NCBI GenBank assembly: GCA_903772945.1
Contig: CAICTM010000125.1
Coordinates: 1-64,000, forward strand
DNA: 64,000 nt
Reading direction: 5' to 3'
Source: Seminavis robusta
Taxonomy: Eukaryota > Bacillariophyta > Bacillariophyceae > Naviculales > Naviculaceae
In this document: positions 1 to 10,453 of the stretch, piece after piece
Layout of the letters: every line of letters begins with the position of its first letter
Position numbering within the stretch: position 1 is the stretch's first letter
Position numbers and translations under genes: made by a program
Notes under the pieces: model-generated
Database searches by the model: none
Seen by the model: the letters and a program-made list of their open reading frames with translations, nothing else
What the model was told of the DNA's origin: nothing

Positions 1-191
1 TGGCTGTATGTTATCATGCATGCTACCTTACAAATCAGGAGCTCGTCGGATCCGGTTGGATGACCTCACCTTCCGAAACTGCTGAATTACTACCAAAGCT
101 TTAACCAGTGACGTCACGATTTTATATGCCAAACACGTGGAATGGTATGGTAGGGGTGCTCCCGTTTTCGCGCTACCTAAAAATGCGCTTC

Positions 192-1220
192 TTAGATGTT
201 ATTGCAGAGCTTGACCACTCTCTTGATCTCCAGCCATCTGGACTTAGACATGCTTGAACCAATGAAGGGGCAGTAAGCTGAGTTGCCTTCTCTCTTGTCA
301 AAGCGTCGCATCAAAGCGCCACTGCTTCCACCGTGCACACCATCCATAACCACAACTCCATCCCACCGAAGGATCTCGCAAGGATTCGTGCATTTGAATT
401 CATGGCCATATCCATTTCCAAGCTCAAGCTCACCCATGGCATACAAGTTAGACCACTGAGAGACCCTGTGATAGAATCCTTTTCTTGGATCATCCTTTAC
501 AGATGATTTGCCTGGATCGCAAATTGGTAGAAGCAATTGATAAAAGAAAAGAGCATCAGGCGAACCATCATTTTGCAACATCCTGTCGCTGTTCAAACCA
601 AGAGCTTCCAACTTCGTGGCATCAAGACATCCCTTTCTTTCCTTTGGAAACATGTTGTTCTTGCTGGCTCCATTGCGATATCCAGGAAACGCAGGGTCCT
701 GGGTACCATCCCAACCTTGATAATGAAATTCGAATCCACCGTGAACTCTCTTTCCGGTTTGTTCATCCAAGGGAACTGGAGTTGCTCCAGTAGGGAGCGA
801 ATGGTAGGCATAAGTCTGTTTATCTTGCTGGTTCCTCGCCTTTCTGAACTTCGCTGTGTAAACATAAGGTGACCACCCTCCTGGGTTGTCCACGTTGTTA
901 AATTTTGGCTCCCCCTTCTCTGCTTTTGCTTTGGGAAGTTTCCAGCCGGTTGGAGGACCAGGAGCTTCCCAGTCAGCAGGAGCGCCTTCAATATTCTTTT
1001 CTGGGATGTCTGGATGGCATTCCTCATTGGATGGAATGAAATCAGAGTTGTCTGGAATGGCCGCGAGGTTTTCTTGTTGATGTTCGTTTCTCTCGTTGAA
1101 CACTTCCCTGAAAAGGGTATTATTGCCAGGCCCTTCCCCTTCATCTTCAGATTCTGGATCTCCAGCGTTCTCTTGGTACCGTGCATTGTCATATTCAGCT
1201 TCGTATTGGAGGGGATCCAT
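192..1220 (-). CDS. PiggyBac-like transposase, N-terminal part
   Basis: Probable N-terminal part of a PiggyBac-type (DDE_Tnp_1_7) transposase of a cut-and-paste DNA transposon. The frame is open from about 1409 but the first in-frame ATG is at 1220; before that no ATG occurs after the stop. It has an acidic, disordered N-terminus, then an aromatic-rich block, and ends with MSKSRWLEIKRVVKLCNN, which matches the family's conserved M-(x)-RF-x-x-I-x-R-x-L-H-x-x-D-N helix. In intact members that helix is followed by the catalytic Asp residues; here a stop comes two codons later and the remaining 191 bases to the window edge code nothing recognisable. I read it as a truncated copy. Family assignment rests on one motif and the general layout, so it is moderate. 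Confidence 0.55.
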   Translation of the reverse strand: MDPLQYEAEYDNARYQENAGDPESEDEGEGPGNNTLFREVFNERNEHQQENLAAIPDNSDFIPSNEECHPDIPEKNIEGAPADWEAPGPPTGWKLPKAKAEKGEPKFNNVDNPGGWSPYVYTAKFRKARNQQDKQTYAYHSLPTGATPVPLDEQTGKRVHGGFEFHYQGWDGTQDPAFPGYRNGASKNNMFPKERKGCLDATKLEALGLNSDRMLQNDGSPDALFFYQLLLPICDPGKSSVKDDPRKGFYHRVSQWSNLYAMGELELGNGYGHEFKCTNPCEILRWDGVVVMDGVHGGSSGALMRRFDKREGNSAYCPFIGSSMSKSRWLEIKRVVKLCNNI

Positions 1221-2194
1221 GCCAAATGTTTCAGCCGACGTGGAATCATCCTGTCCGGAAGGGGAAGTCAATTCTGATACTGATGGCGAACCACTCGTCA
1301 ATACTCTGCGCAGAGGAGTTCTTTGAACAACACTACGGGAGGTACTGCCATTGCTCCTTGGTGGCTGTCCTGGTGTTATTTCTTGGGGTATTTCCTTGGC
1401 TTGAAGCACTGGTTTCGCCGGAAGAGGGCGTCATTGTCCATTCGAATGAATGTTTTCTGCAGCGAAATGCGAAAATCCTCCAGTCACGTACATTCTGCAC
1501 TGAAACGACTGTGCGCCAAACAGCTACAAAATGGCCGGCTACCTGACAATGCTCATTCCTCATGTACGGAGACCTAGATAGAGCTTGTCAGCTATGAACA
1601 TACGTCAAAGGAGGGTGGAAGGCGCATGTGTAAGAGGGTAGGCGCCCCTGAGTATGGCGCACAGTGTGTGGTTTCTTATTTTAACTCAAAACCTAAATCG
1701 GCTATTTTATTGCCGTCCTAGTGTGCGGCCGCGACTAAACGATATCGTTTGTTGGACGCATTGGGCTTTGTATCTGTCTTGACCCTGTGAGAAGTAGCAT
1801 ACATGCATTGTCGACCCGTAGATGCTTTAGCGTTCTTTGAGGCAACAGACACACCCTTCGCGGCATTGGTGCCGATCGAGAGATTTGATGAACCGATCCG
1901 AACAAACAGCTTTGACTCGTCGGTCTCCTTGGTTCCATTATCATCGATGCAGCGCGTCTATCGTCATCAACATCGTAGCAGAAGACTTACTTGCGCTCCT
2001 TGGAAAGTCGCTGCAACTAGCAGCGAACTTGCGTTAAAAAAAACTGAACGTCGATTTTAGATGTAACGGATTCAGACGAGATGTGCAGTGCAAGAATGTG
2101 GTGAGTGGCATCCCAGGGGTCAAAGTCAGTCACACATCGCGACGAGGTAACCAAGTACCACGTAAAGACATCACATACCGGTATAGCTGATCAA

Positions 2195-2650
2195 TGAACT
2201 GATCTGACCTTCCAAAACACTACGATTTTCTCAACGCGCCACGAGACGACCGACTTATGCCGTTCCGATAATGGCATTCAAGTTGCACCGAAACGCCTTT
2301 CTTCACCGCTCCTTGCTTCACGGAGCGACTGGGAGCTACGGTAAGAGAGGGTCACCGTGCAAAATGGTAAGAGACAATCACCGTGCAAGGCTGGTCGTAT
2401 GCATATTATCAGTAAACGCTGGGGTACCGGTACCGTACGGTACCGTACCGGTACGGTATTAATAGTGGCTGCGTGCTGGTCGGAAACAACTGGACAAAGA
2501 AGTGACAACGAGGAATACGAGCGAGTTTTGCTTGCAACGCGACGCACCTTTCCTCGGAGCCAGGCTAGCCTCGAACCCCCGGGTCGCAAGCAACTTGACT
2601 ATCTGGTCGATGCTGCCTCATCAAGCTTCATGGTGTACAGTACAGTATCT
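2195..2650 (+). repeat. Diverged direct repeat, copy A
   Basis: Matches 6033-6430 in the same orientation at roughly 70% by eye. Shared blocks include TTCTCAACGCG, ACGAGACGACCGACTT, GCCGTTCCGAT, GAGGAATACGA and GTTTTGCTTGCAA/GTTCTGCTTGCAA. The two copies bracket the LRR gene at 3639-5851. No coding capacity is seen. Confidence 0.6.
2422..2459. repeat. Self-complementary GTACCG tract
   Basis: A run of overlapping GGTACC, CCGGTACC and CCGTACGG palindromes. The same motif type recurs at 6619-6650, 43598-43678, 53417-53439, 58043-58066 and elsewhere outside coding sequence. Confidence 0.7.
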
Positions 2651-3097
2651 GCCTTTTGCTTCTCGCTCCTGGTTCCAGTGCAGCTGGCTGGGTGAAAAAA
2701 ATTGTTTCTACGTGATCAATTCTGAGACCAGTTTGATCTCAAGTCCCTTCTGTGGACTCGACTCAGGAACAGGAGGTACAATAGGTGATGCCTTGCCATG
2801 ATCCGATTGTGTTGCCCCTGTGTTGGCTAGCTAGTCTTCAATTCTTTATCTCCCCTTACCCCACGGAGCCTAGTCTGAATTCCAACTCATCTTTGCCTAA
2901 CTTTACTGACCCTGGCGCTGGCTTGGTGACAAAGACCTGTTGAGTGCCAGCTCGTCAACGTACGTACCGGGACCGGTAATAGTAGTTGGTGTACTACTAG
3001 TAGTATGTCACTTTTTGTAGTGCAAGCCAAAGTCCACACCATGCAAGATTTTAAGCCAGCGGAGCTGTGTAACCTCGGCAGAAAGGTTTCAGTGTAG

Positions 3098-3312
3098 AAG
3101 CAGATACCCCTAGTAGCCAGCTAGCTAGAAGCAGATACCTCTAGTGCTTAGCTAGTGCTTAACTTGCGCTTAGCTAGCTAGAAGCAGATTCCCCCTAGCT
3201 AGAAGCAGATTCCCATAGCAAGCTAGAAGCAGATACCCCTAGCTAGCTAGAATACTAGTTATATAGGTTTCTCTGGTTTCAGAGTTTTTCCTGGTAGAAG
3301 CAGATCCCCCTA
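3098..3312 (+). repeat. AGAAGCAGAT-CCCCTAGCTAGC interspersed tandem array
   Basis: At least six copies of AGAAGCAGATwCCyy, most separated by TAGCTAGC runs, lie 330-540 bp before the LRR start codon. They may be regulatory or simple satellite; the sequence alone does not say. Confidence 0.65.
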
Positions 3313-3638
3313 CTAGGATGCATGTAAATAGCTTTAGCTGGTTTCTAAAAGCACCATCCTAGGATACTTATTTAGTTTTTGCTGGCTTATTTGCATTCTA
3401 ACCCTACCCTTATACCTGCAGGGACCGCCGTAGCAGGAAAAACAATTAAAGGGGTTGAGGGCTCTGGCAGCAAGACTGCCGAGGTAAAGGCCTGTTTGTC
3501 CAAACTGGTCGGTGCTGGGCAGAACTCTCAGGAAGAACGGCGAGAATTGCACGGCTCGCCCACCTCCCAACCCACAAACGCTCCCACAGACAACACACAA
3601 CCCTAACAACACGGGTAAGGTTGATGGATTGAGCAAGG

Positions 3639-5851
3639 ATGGAAGCTTCTGCTGAGGAAGAGTTGATGGATCTTGTGGCTGCCAGAAGCCGGGGGGACAA
3701 TATTGATGTGGAGCTTAGAAAGCTGGCAATGTTTGGATCGGAAGCGCAACAGAGAGAAGACGAGCAATCAAAGAGAACGGAAGTGGGGAGGTCATTCCAG
3801 TCATTCCAGCATCGTCCCAGCACAACAGGCGATAAGTCCGCGGGAGAGGAAACGCCAAGTTGACAGCGAAACTCCATCAACAGGAGCTGGTCTTGACGAT
3901 GAGTTTGCTTTTCCGCAACCAAGGTTGACTCGTGGGCAAAATCATTCAGGTGAAGGCACCATGCATCCAGGAGCATATGCATCGGCCCCCGGGACTGATC
4001 TCCAGAGAACCACAACACTCAATCGTTCATTGGTAGGAGGAGCTACTGCTTCTCGTGAGTTGGCTGTCGCTGGTAGTTCTGATGAAGGGCTTCCTTCAAG
4101 CACAAATGCAAGGAATCAAAGTATCACTACTCCAGCTGACAACAATAGTGGATTGGTGGTGGCGAACCAGGTTGAACAAAATGAAGAACCTACACAGATT
4201 GCTAGACCCGACCATGTGCACGGGGAAAACAAATCAACCTCAATGACTTGCATCATCTCTTTTCTCATTGGTAGCCTTCTAGTTGTTGGAGTCATTGTTG
4301 GTTCCATCTGCGGCGCTGGTCTCTGCAGCAAAGAAGGTGATGTGGAGACTCAGGCTCCCACTTCTTTTCGATATATTGTTTTAGAGGACATTCAAAACAG
4401 AATTGAAGAGGCTTTTGGTCCTGACTATTTTCCCAAAAATGATCAGCCAGAACCCACCCAGCCAAAGTTCAAGGCTCTTGATTGGATTGTGTTTGAGGAT
4501 CCTCTGCAGCTCGACCCAGATGCCAACAATCTTCTACAAAGGTTCATTGTGGCATTAACTTACTTTCAAACATCTCAAGAGAGTGACTGGCTCTATTGCG
4601 GGCCATCTACAACTGAAGAAACATGTTGGATTCATGTGCACAGTTTAGAATCGTTGGAAAGTCGGTGGCTTGAAGGTGTCCATGAATGTCAATGGGCAGG
4701 AATTATGTGCGACAGAGAGAAGAATATGACTCAGTTGCACCTCAGTGAGTTCTTTTCTAGTTTTTGTTGACACAACAAGAACCAAAATTGCATGATTCCT
4801 GTACTTATCCTTAGCTTGTTTTAATTATCAGGGGACAATGGATTGAACGGCCCTCTGCCCACAGAACTTGCAAGTCTTCCAGCACTGGAAGAACTAGACT
4901 TTATGAGGAACCAGCTGACAGGAACGGTTCCAAGTATATATGGCAGCTTCTGTTCCCTTTCTGTACTGCGTCTCCACGACAGCCAACTGTCTGGAGGTAT
5001 TCCTGTGGAATTGTTTGGAAACAACAAGCTCTCCTCTCTTTCTTTTTCAGACAATTCACTAACTGGGACAGTACCTACAGAAGTTGGACTCTTTGATGGG
5101 GTTACGCTTGGATTTGGTTCAAACAGCTTGTCCGGTTCCATTCCCACAGAGCTTTTTCAGACCGGCAAAGGAAGTGGTCTTATTATTGTTTTCAATGACA
5201 ATAAGGTATGACAACCCTTGCTTGAGAACATAACATCAGTTGATGTTCAACTTTTGGCAAAACACTAAATCGTGTTTGACAGCTCACCCTCTCCCTGCTT
5301 TGCAGCTTACAGGAACTCTACCCACTGAAATCGGAGCATTGAACGGAGGTCATCATCTCACCGTCTATTTGCAAGGGAACCCTTTACACGGAACCATCCC
5401 ATCGGAAATAGGACTTCTGAAAGGCTCTCTGGCAGCTTTTGATGTCAGTCGGACCAATATGGATGGCTCGTTACCAGAGGAACTCTTTACAGAATGTACC
5501 AACTTAGCTGGACTTCATGCATCCAACTGTGGTTTGACTGGGACAATCAGCACTAGACTGCAGCTTTTGTCAAAGCTAGACATATTTGACATTTCCAACA
5601 ACAAGTTCCATGGCACCATCCCAACACAGCTTTCTACTCTGAGAAATCTACGTTGGTTTCTTTTGAATGGGAATGACCTTTCTGGTTCCATGCCATCATC
5701 TGTCTGTGCTTTGGCTGACCCCACAAAGAACACATTTGAAGTGGCAGCTGACTGTTTGCCAAGGGGTGGCACCGGCAATCCCATGGTAGAGTGCTCTTGT
5801 TGCACTCTGTGTTGTGATGGTGATGCTGCTGACTACTGCGTGTCCCAGTAG
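3639..5851 (+). CDS. Single-pass membrane leucine-rich-repeat protein
   Basis: Likely a plasma-membrane LRR protein of the large diatom family; ligand unknown. The ATG at 3639 opens with EEELMDLVAARSRG. A cytosolic linker follows, then a membrane segment (about 4240-4325, CIISFLIGSLLVVGVIVGSI), then an ectodomain with a WAGIMC capping motif and plant-type LRRs (L-x-G-x-(I/L/V)-P). Two GT-AG introns are clear: 4745-4831 and 5206-5305; both restore LRR register across the joint. The ectodomain ends in a Cys-rich block (CSCCTLCCDGD). One oddity: the start frame and the main frame differ by one near 3783-3836, so either a very short intron (46 bp, 3783-3828, would fit) or a frameshift lies there. 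No kinase domain is present, so signalling would need a partner. Confidence 0.8.
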
Positions 5852-6032
5852 GGTGTCAGTGACAACCCTAGCAAGCTACCCGTAGGATAAAAATGCTGGG
5901 GGGTTGGCATGGAAACTGCAGCAGCCATACATACAACGAGAGAAAAACTAACTCGCAAACTAACTGTTCGTGACCTCTGCTTTTAAACACTGTTTTTTCA
6001 TCCCTTGTCTCTCCCTCTGCTACGGTAGTCAA

Positions 6033-6430
6033 TGGACTGAGCTGATCTTCCAAAAGACTACGACTTTCTCAACGCGCTACGAGACGACCGACTTTTTGCC
6101 GTTCCGATCATGATGACCAAGCAGTCAACCTGTGAGGCAAGCAAGTTGCAATGAAATGCCTTTCGTCTCTTCCTCAGTGGTTCGTACGAGGCAATCATCG
6201 GTCGTACGGTAGCTATCCCTGCCAGTAATCGCTGTCGCTGGCTGCATGGAAATAATCATCTGGACGAAGTGACAACTACGATCATCGAGGAATACGACGA
6301 GTTCTGCTTGCAATCTTGCGCACGTTTCCTCGAACCTCTGTTTGCGATTGGAGGCCGCGAACCGTACCCCCGGGATCGACATGCAATTCGATCGGTGGCT
6401 GCCGCCTCGGGGTGTATTAATTACTCCTTT
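6033..6430 (+). repeat. Diverged direct repeat, copy B
   Basis: Partner of the repeat at 2195-2650, same orientation. It lies between the LRR gene and the ubiquitin-like gene, as copy A lies upstream of the LRR gene. Confidence 0.6.
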
Positions 6431-6833
6431 TGCTTGTTCTGGTACGGCACGGTATTGTGCGAGGGGATGCCTTGCTGCCATTCACTTACCCCGGCGAGGG
6501 CACCAAAAAGAGGTCGTAGACTAGTGGCGAGGAAGTGCCAATCCGGCAACCACTGTAGCTGTAGCGGTCGTAAACCGTAATCCAACCAATCCGCATGGTC
6601 CCGGTACTGTACTAGCTCGTACCGTGCTGTACCGTACCGTACGGTACCGCAGTGAGTTTGCGAACCCCAAAGAAAAGATCCAAAATGACTGTGTGACTGC
6701 ACCCTTCCTTCCCCCGAGCTCAATGGCCAAAAACAAACACATCACACCTCACAATACTCCACTTTGAATGGATAGTCCATCTGTAAACTTAAAAACCAAC
6801 ACAAGGGAGGGGACTACTATCTATCATCCGTAC

Positions 6834-6866
6834 TATAACATAACATAACATAACATAACATAACAT
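6834..6866 (+). repeat. TAACA microsatellite in 5' leader
   Basis: About six perfect ATAAC units directly upstream of the start codon at 6892, probably inside the 5' untranslated region. Confidence 0.85.
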
Positions 6867-6891
6867 CAATCAATAATAATCATCCACCAAT

Positions 6892-9306
6892 ATGGACACC
6901 TATTTGAAAGAAGATCCCGAGCTCAAGCGCCAAATGGGCGCACTGGAGGGTGTCTCTTCCAAAGCTGCCTTTGCCGATTGGAAGGCATCCTTTCTGGCCG
7001 CCATTCAACAGTTTTTGGATCAAGATGGGAGCATCAAGGCAGAAGAAGCCTATCGCAAATTCAACAAGAGCATTACCAGTTTGGAAAAGATTAATTCCAA
7101 ATTACAGTCATCCATTGATGATGGCGGACTTTCGGTAGACCGCAATCCTTCCGTCAAAGCTCGCAAGGCACTCAATGAATTGGGTGCCAAACTCGAGTCG
7201 ATTGCCGATGCCTTGCAACTCTTATTGCCGGGAAACATGGCGGAACAGGTCGAATACACGAATTTTCACATGGGCGCCATTTTGATTCGCGAAGGTTTTT
7301 CGTCGTATGCCGCACTCGATGCGGCCGATCAACATTTGCAACAATTAAAACAACATCCCGCCCTGGCAGCCGCGGCCGATCGACAATTGATGGAATCGAT
7401 CGAACGCTATCGCGAACGCTTGCAGGCATTTTGTACCATCATGGCCGATTTGGGAATTATGAAAATCTGTAATAAAGCGCAAGAAGTCAAACAGATTACG
7501 GATGAACCCGATCCGGTAGAGAATCTAGAAGCGTTTACACCGGCCATTGCGGAAGAACCCGCGGAGGGTCCCAAAAAGAAATGGACACCACCACCCAAAC
7601 AACCTGCCAAAAAGAAAGAAACTGCCAAAAAGGCTGGCAAAAAGGCATTGCCTCGAGTTCGCCGTAGCAGCAAAGACGAAATCGCAGCTGACGACGAAGC
7701 AAAGGAACCAGGTGACCAGAAAAAACCAAAGACAAAAAAACCTCCCGCTCGAGCCAAGAGTATGCCCATGCCCGAACCGACGGCCGAAGTGAGCATTACG
7801 GCCAAACACAAAAAGCTCAAAGATTTGGAAGAACCCGATCCGACCTCCTTCAAACGCAAAATCATTCGTAAAAAGGGACAGCGACCGTCGGTCGCCGACA
7901 AGAAAGACACGACACCCGATCTCGAACACACGGCCGCACCGACGTCACCGAAACGATTTAGTACCAACGATAGTCGCGGCTGTGGACGACGATTGTCGCA
8001 AGAAGAAGCCAAAGAAAAGAAACTACCCCGAACCAAGAGTATGCCCAATCCCAAATTGGAGGCACTGGGAGACGATGACGGTGAAAAGGGGGATTCCCAA
8101 GAGCAGAGTGACAAACAGGTAGAAGGGAAACCCAAGGATCCACCCGCCAAGAACAAAAAGGGAAAGGAAAATACGGCCAACGCCGCTCCAGCTCCAAAGA
8201 ACGGACAACAGCCACCGCCCAACAAGGGACCCTCCAAGAGTACCACGGTGATGCAAGAACCCGCCGCACCGCCCCCGGCACCCGCCAAAAAAGCAGACAC
8301 CAAAGTCACCATTACCGTGTATTTCAACGACAAACAGCAAGAACACAAAATTCAACTCCAAGTGGACGTGAAAAAGGATACACTGAAAAGCTTAAAGGCA
8401 CAGTTGGAACCCAAAACGGGGTTGAAACCGGAACAACAACGCATCTGCTTGCGATTTCTTGGCAACGAATTGACCGGGCCCAAACCATTGAGCTTTTATT
8501 CCATCAAGGACGAATCGGAACTGGATCTGGATCCCAAAACCATTGCCTTGTTGGTCCAATTGCCCAACAAGACATTCACCATGGAAGGGGTGGCACCCAA
8601 CTCCGATACCATTGAGCAATTGAAAGCGCGAATTGAAACCGAATCGGGTCTGGCGGCGGCACGACAATCCTTGTTTTTTAAGAATAACGAATTGCCGCCC
8701 CGGAAAACCGTCAAGGAAATGGGGATTCCCAATGGAGCTCAAATCAAGGTGGAGCTCTTTGCCAAAGTTCCCGTTACCATTCATCTTGTATTGGAGAATC
8801 GAAAAGTGCAGCTGATGTTGGATTTGACCAAAGACAAACTCGACGATCTCAAGACACTTATTGAAACCAAAACCAAGGTGCCCAAAGACAATCAACGGTT
8901 GTTTGCCAACAAGGATTGCAAAGACGAACTTATTGGGTCGAGTGGTGGGGAAGAAAAGAGAAAATCACTCTTGAAGAGCATGTCCTTTCGGAAAAGTAAT
9001 TCGTCCAAGAAAACCTTTTGTCGCGATTTTGGGATTCAAGAAGGATCGGAACTCTACATGGAACCCAAAGTTATCAAAGTGACCATTGTCATGCCCGACG
9101 GGAAATCCTACAAACCGTCACTCCCACCCTCGTCGGACATGAGTGTGATGATCAAGGCCCTAGCGGAACTTACCAAATCCAAAGACTTGGCGGGGAAGAA
9201 TCCAGTGTTCAAACTCGGGGACAAGGCATTGCCCAAGGGAAAGACATTGAAGGATGCGGGGATGCGAGAGGGGTCCAAGGTGAAGCTGGAACTAACTAGT
9301 AAATAA
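6892..9306 (+). CDS. Protein with four tandem ubiquitin-like domains
   Basis: An 804-residue intronless protein with ATG in a leader preceded by a TAACA repeat. Residues 1-205 are helical and BAG-like in feel (heptads, a bundle with QLLLPGNMAEQVEY), but I cannot assign a named domain. Residues 210-465 are a Lys/Pro/Ala-rich disordered linker with two similar motifs (ARAKSMPMPEP and PRTKSMPNPKLE). From about 465 to the end come four beta-grasp ubiquitin-like units, starting near TKVTITVYFND, KTIALLVQLPN, KVPVTIHLVLEN and KVIKVTIVMPDG, each with the L-K-x-x-I/L and R-L-F-type landmarks. The third unit holds a basic Ser-rich insert. None ends in a processed di-glycine, so the folds should act as fixed adaptors for ubiquitin receptors or chaperones rather than as conjugated modifiers (inference). 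The second half of the linker is strongly basic. Confidence 0.8.
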   Translation: MDTYLKEDPELKRQMGALEGVSSKAAFADWKASFLAAIQQFLDQDGSIKAEEAYRKFNKSITSLEKINSKLQSSIDDGGLSVDRNPSVKARKALNELGAKLESIADALQLLLPGNMAEQVEYTNFHMGAILIREGFSSYAALDAADQHLQQLKQHPALAAAADRQLMESIERYRERLQAFCTIMADLGIMKICNKAQEVKQITDEPDPVENLEAFTPAIAEEPAEGPKKKWTPPPKQPAKKKETAKKAGKKALPRVRRSSKDEIAADDEAKEPGDQKKPKTKKPPARAKSMPMPEPTAEVSITAKHKKLKDLEEPDPTSFKRKIIRKKGQRPSVADKKDTTPDLEHTAAPTSPKRFSTNDSRGCGRRLSQEEAKEKKLPRTKSMPNPKLEALGDDDGEKGDSQEQSDKQVEGKPKDPPAKNKKGKENTANAAPAPKNGQQPPPNKGPSKSTTVMQEPAAPPPAPAKKADTKVTITVYFNDKQQEHKIQLQVDVKKDTLKSLKAQLEPKTGLKPEQQRICLRFLGNELTGPKPLSFYSIKDESELDLDPKTIALLVQLPNKTFTMEGVAPNSDTIEQLKARIETESGLAAARQSLFFKNNELPPRKTVKEMGIPNGAQIKVELFAKVPVTIHLVLENRKVQLMLDLTKDKLDDLKTLIETKTKVPKDNQRLFANKDCKDELIGSSGGEEKRKSLLKSMSFRKSNSSKKTFCRDFGIQEGSELYMEPKVIKVTIVMPDGKSYKPSLPPSSDMSVMIKALAELTKSKDLAGKNPVFKLGDKALPKGKTLKDAGMREGSKVKLELTSK

Positions 9307-10453
9307 ATAAATAATGATACATATAGAAGGACAACATTACATGCATATTACTACCGGTACAGGGCTTTGTGTTGGATCTCGTGGAGATGAGTTGATCCGC
9401 TTGTTGGCGCGCAGCGCTGTCCGGTGCCGTGGCGATTTTTGCTCTGTATCTTAAGTCCGAGGTCGGGACTGGGCGGGAATAAGTGCAGCTCTTGGGAGTT
9501 CCCAGTCGTGGATTTGGATGCAATTCCCCAACACATACACATAACACGGGTAGTTGCCACCGTTGTGCCCCACAAGCTTCCCTAAAGGAAGCCACCTAAT
9601 AACGGCAAAAAGGGCAGGCGTGAGAGAGAGTCAACGACAAAATGCGCAGGCGACAAACCACAAACAAATGATGCAAACCAAAATCATCGCTGCTGGGGAG
9701 TGGAAATTGGCGGGCCCAATAAGTAAACGAACACGTAAACATTCTGAACGCACCTTTCCACCATGGTCGCCATTTCGCAATCCAAAAACCAAAGTGAAGT
9801 AATCCTCCTGTAAAATAGCAGCACATCATGGTCTCATTAGTTGCGAAGTTGAAGAATAAAAATGACAGGGGTTCGACGTCGGAGCAAAATTGTGAAAGTG
9901 AGATGGAAATATTTTCGGGTTTTGTCAAAACCTACGGGATTCCTGTACAACGACTACCGAATGGTCGCCAATTAACGTTCACACCCAACAAAACGTACAC
10001 CAACAGACAAATTAATTAGAAGCTGTAATTAGGAGATTGAACTTTAGCGAAGTCTGTTGAAGTACGTTTTCTACTAATCCACTATAAACGTCGTTCTTTC
10101 CCTAAGTACAGTACTAGTTTGTGACACCCACCGAGAATCCGTCTCTATGTAATCATCCGCTGTGCAGGAATACTCCTCTGTCACATAAGTCGCTACGTCT
10201 AAATGCAAGATTACAACAACCCCTGGATAGTACTAAAATTTACACACACGTACACATCGTTGTACTAATTCTGCTATAGACGTACAGTGGTGACTGGAAG
10301 CAAACGTCCGAATATCAACCAGTCAGAGGTCAAGTGAAAACAGCAACAACGAAGAAGAAAGTTAACAGACAATGACAGGACCTGCCGCTACTCGAACAAA
10401 GATAATGGAAGCAACAGCCAATTCTCTACTATAGTAACAATTAGAACTACTTT
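9307..10453. other. Intergenic stretch, no supported gene
   Basis: Nothing coding or repetitive is convincing here. It lies between the convergent 3' ends of the ubiquitin-like gene and the Merlin-type transposase and may include the unlocated left end of that transposon. Confidence 0.55.

Larger units (their letters stand above)
1410..3097. other. Intergenic stretch without a supported gene
   Basis: I see no convincing coding frame. It contains one copy of an old direct repeat (2195-2650), a GTACCG-rich self-complementary tract (2422-2459) and, towards the right end, TAGC-rich DNA that leads into the promoter of the LRR gene. Confidence 0.6.
5852..6891. other. Intergenic/promoter region of the ubiquitin-like gene
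   Basis: No supported gene. It carries repeat copy B (6033-6430), a GTACCG tract (6619-6650) and a TAACA microsatellite that ends 26 bp before the ATG at 6892. Confidence 0.6.

Noticed and set aside
593-1249. 218-residue minus-strand frame overlapping the PiggyBac-like frame
   Set aside because: It is the same DNA as the PiggyBac-like gene in another frame and has no domain-like pattern.
7407-8348. 313-residue minus-strand frame opposite the ubiquitin-like gene
   Set aside because: Antisense reading of Lys/Pro-rich codons gives a Phe/Gly/Leu-rich sequence; typical shadow.
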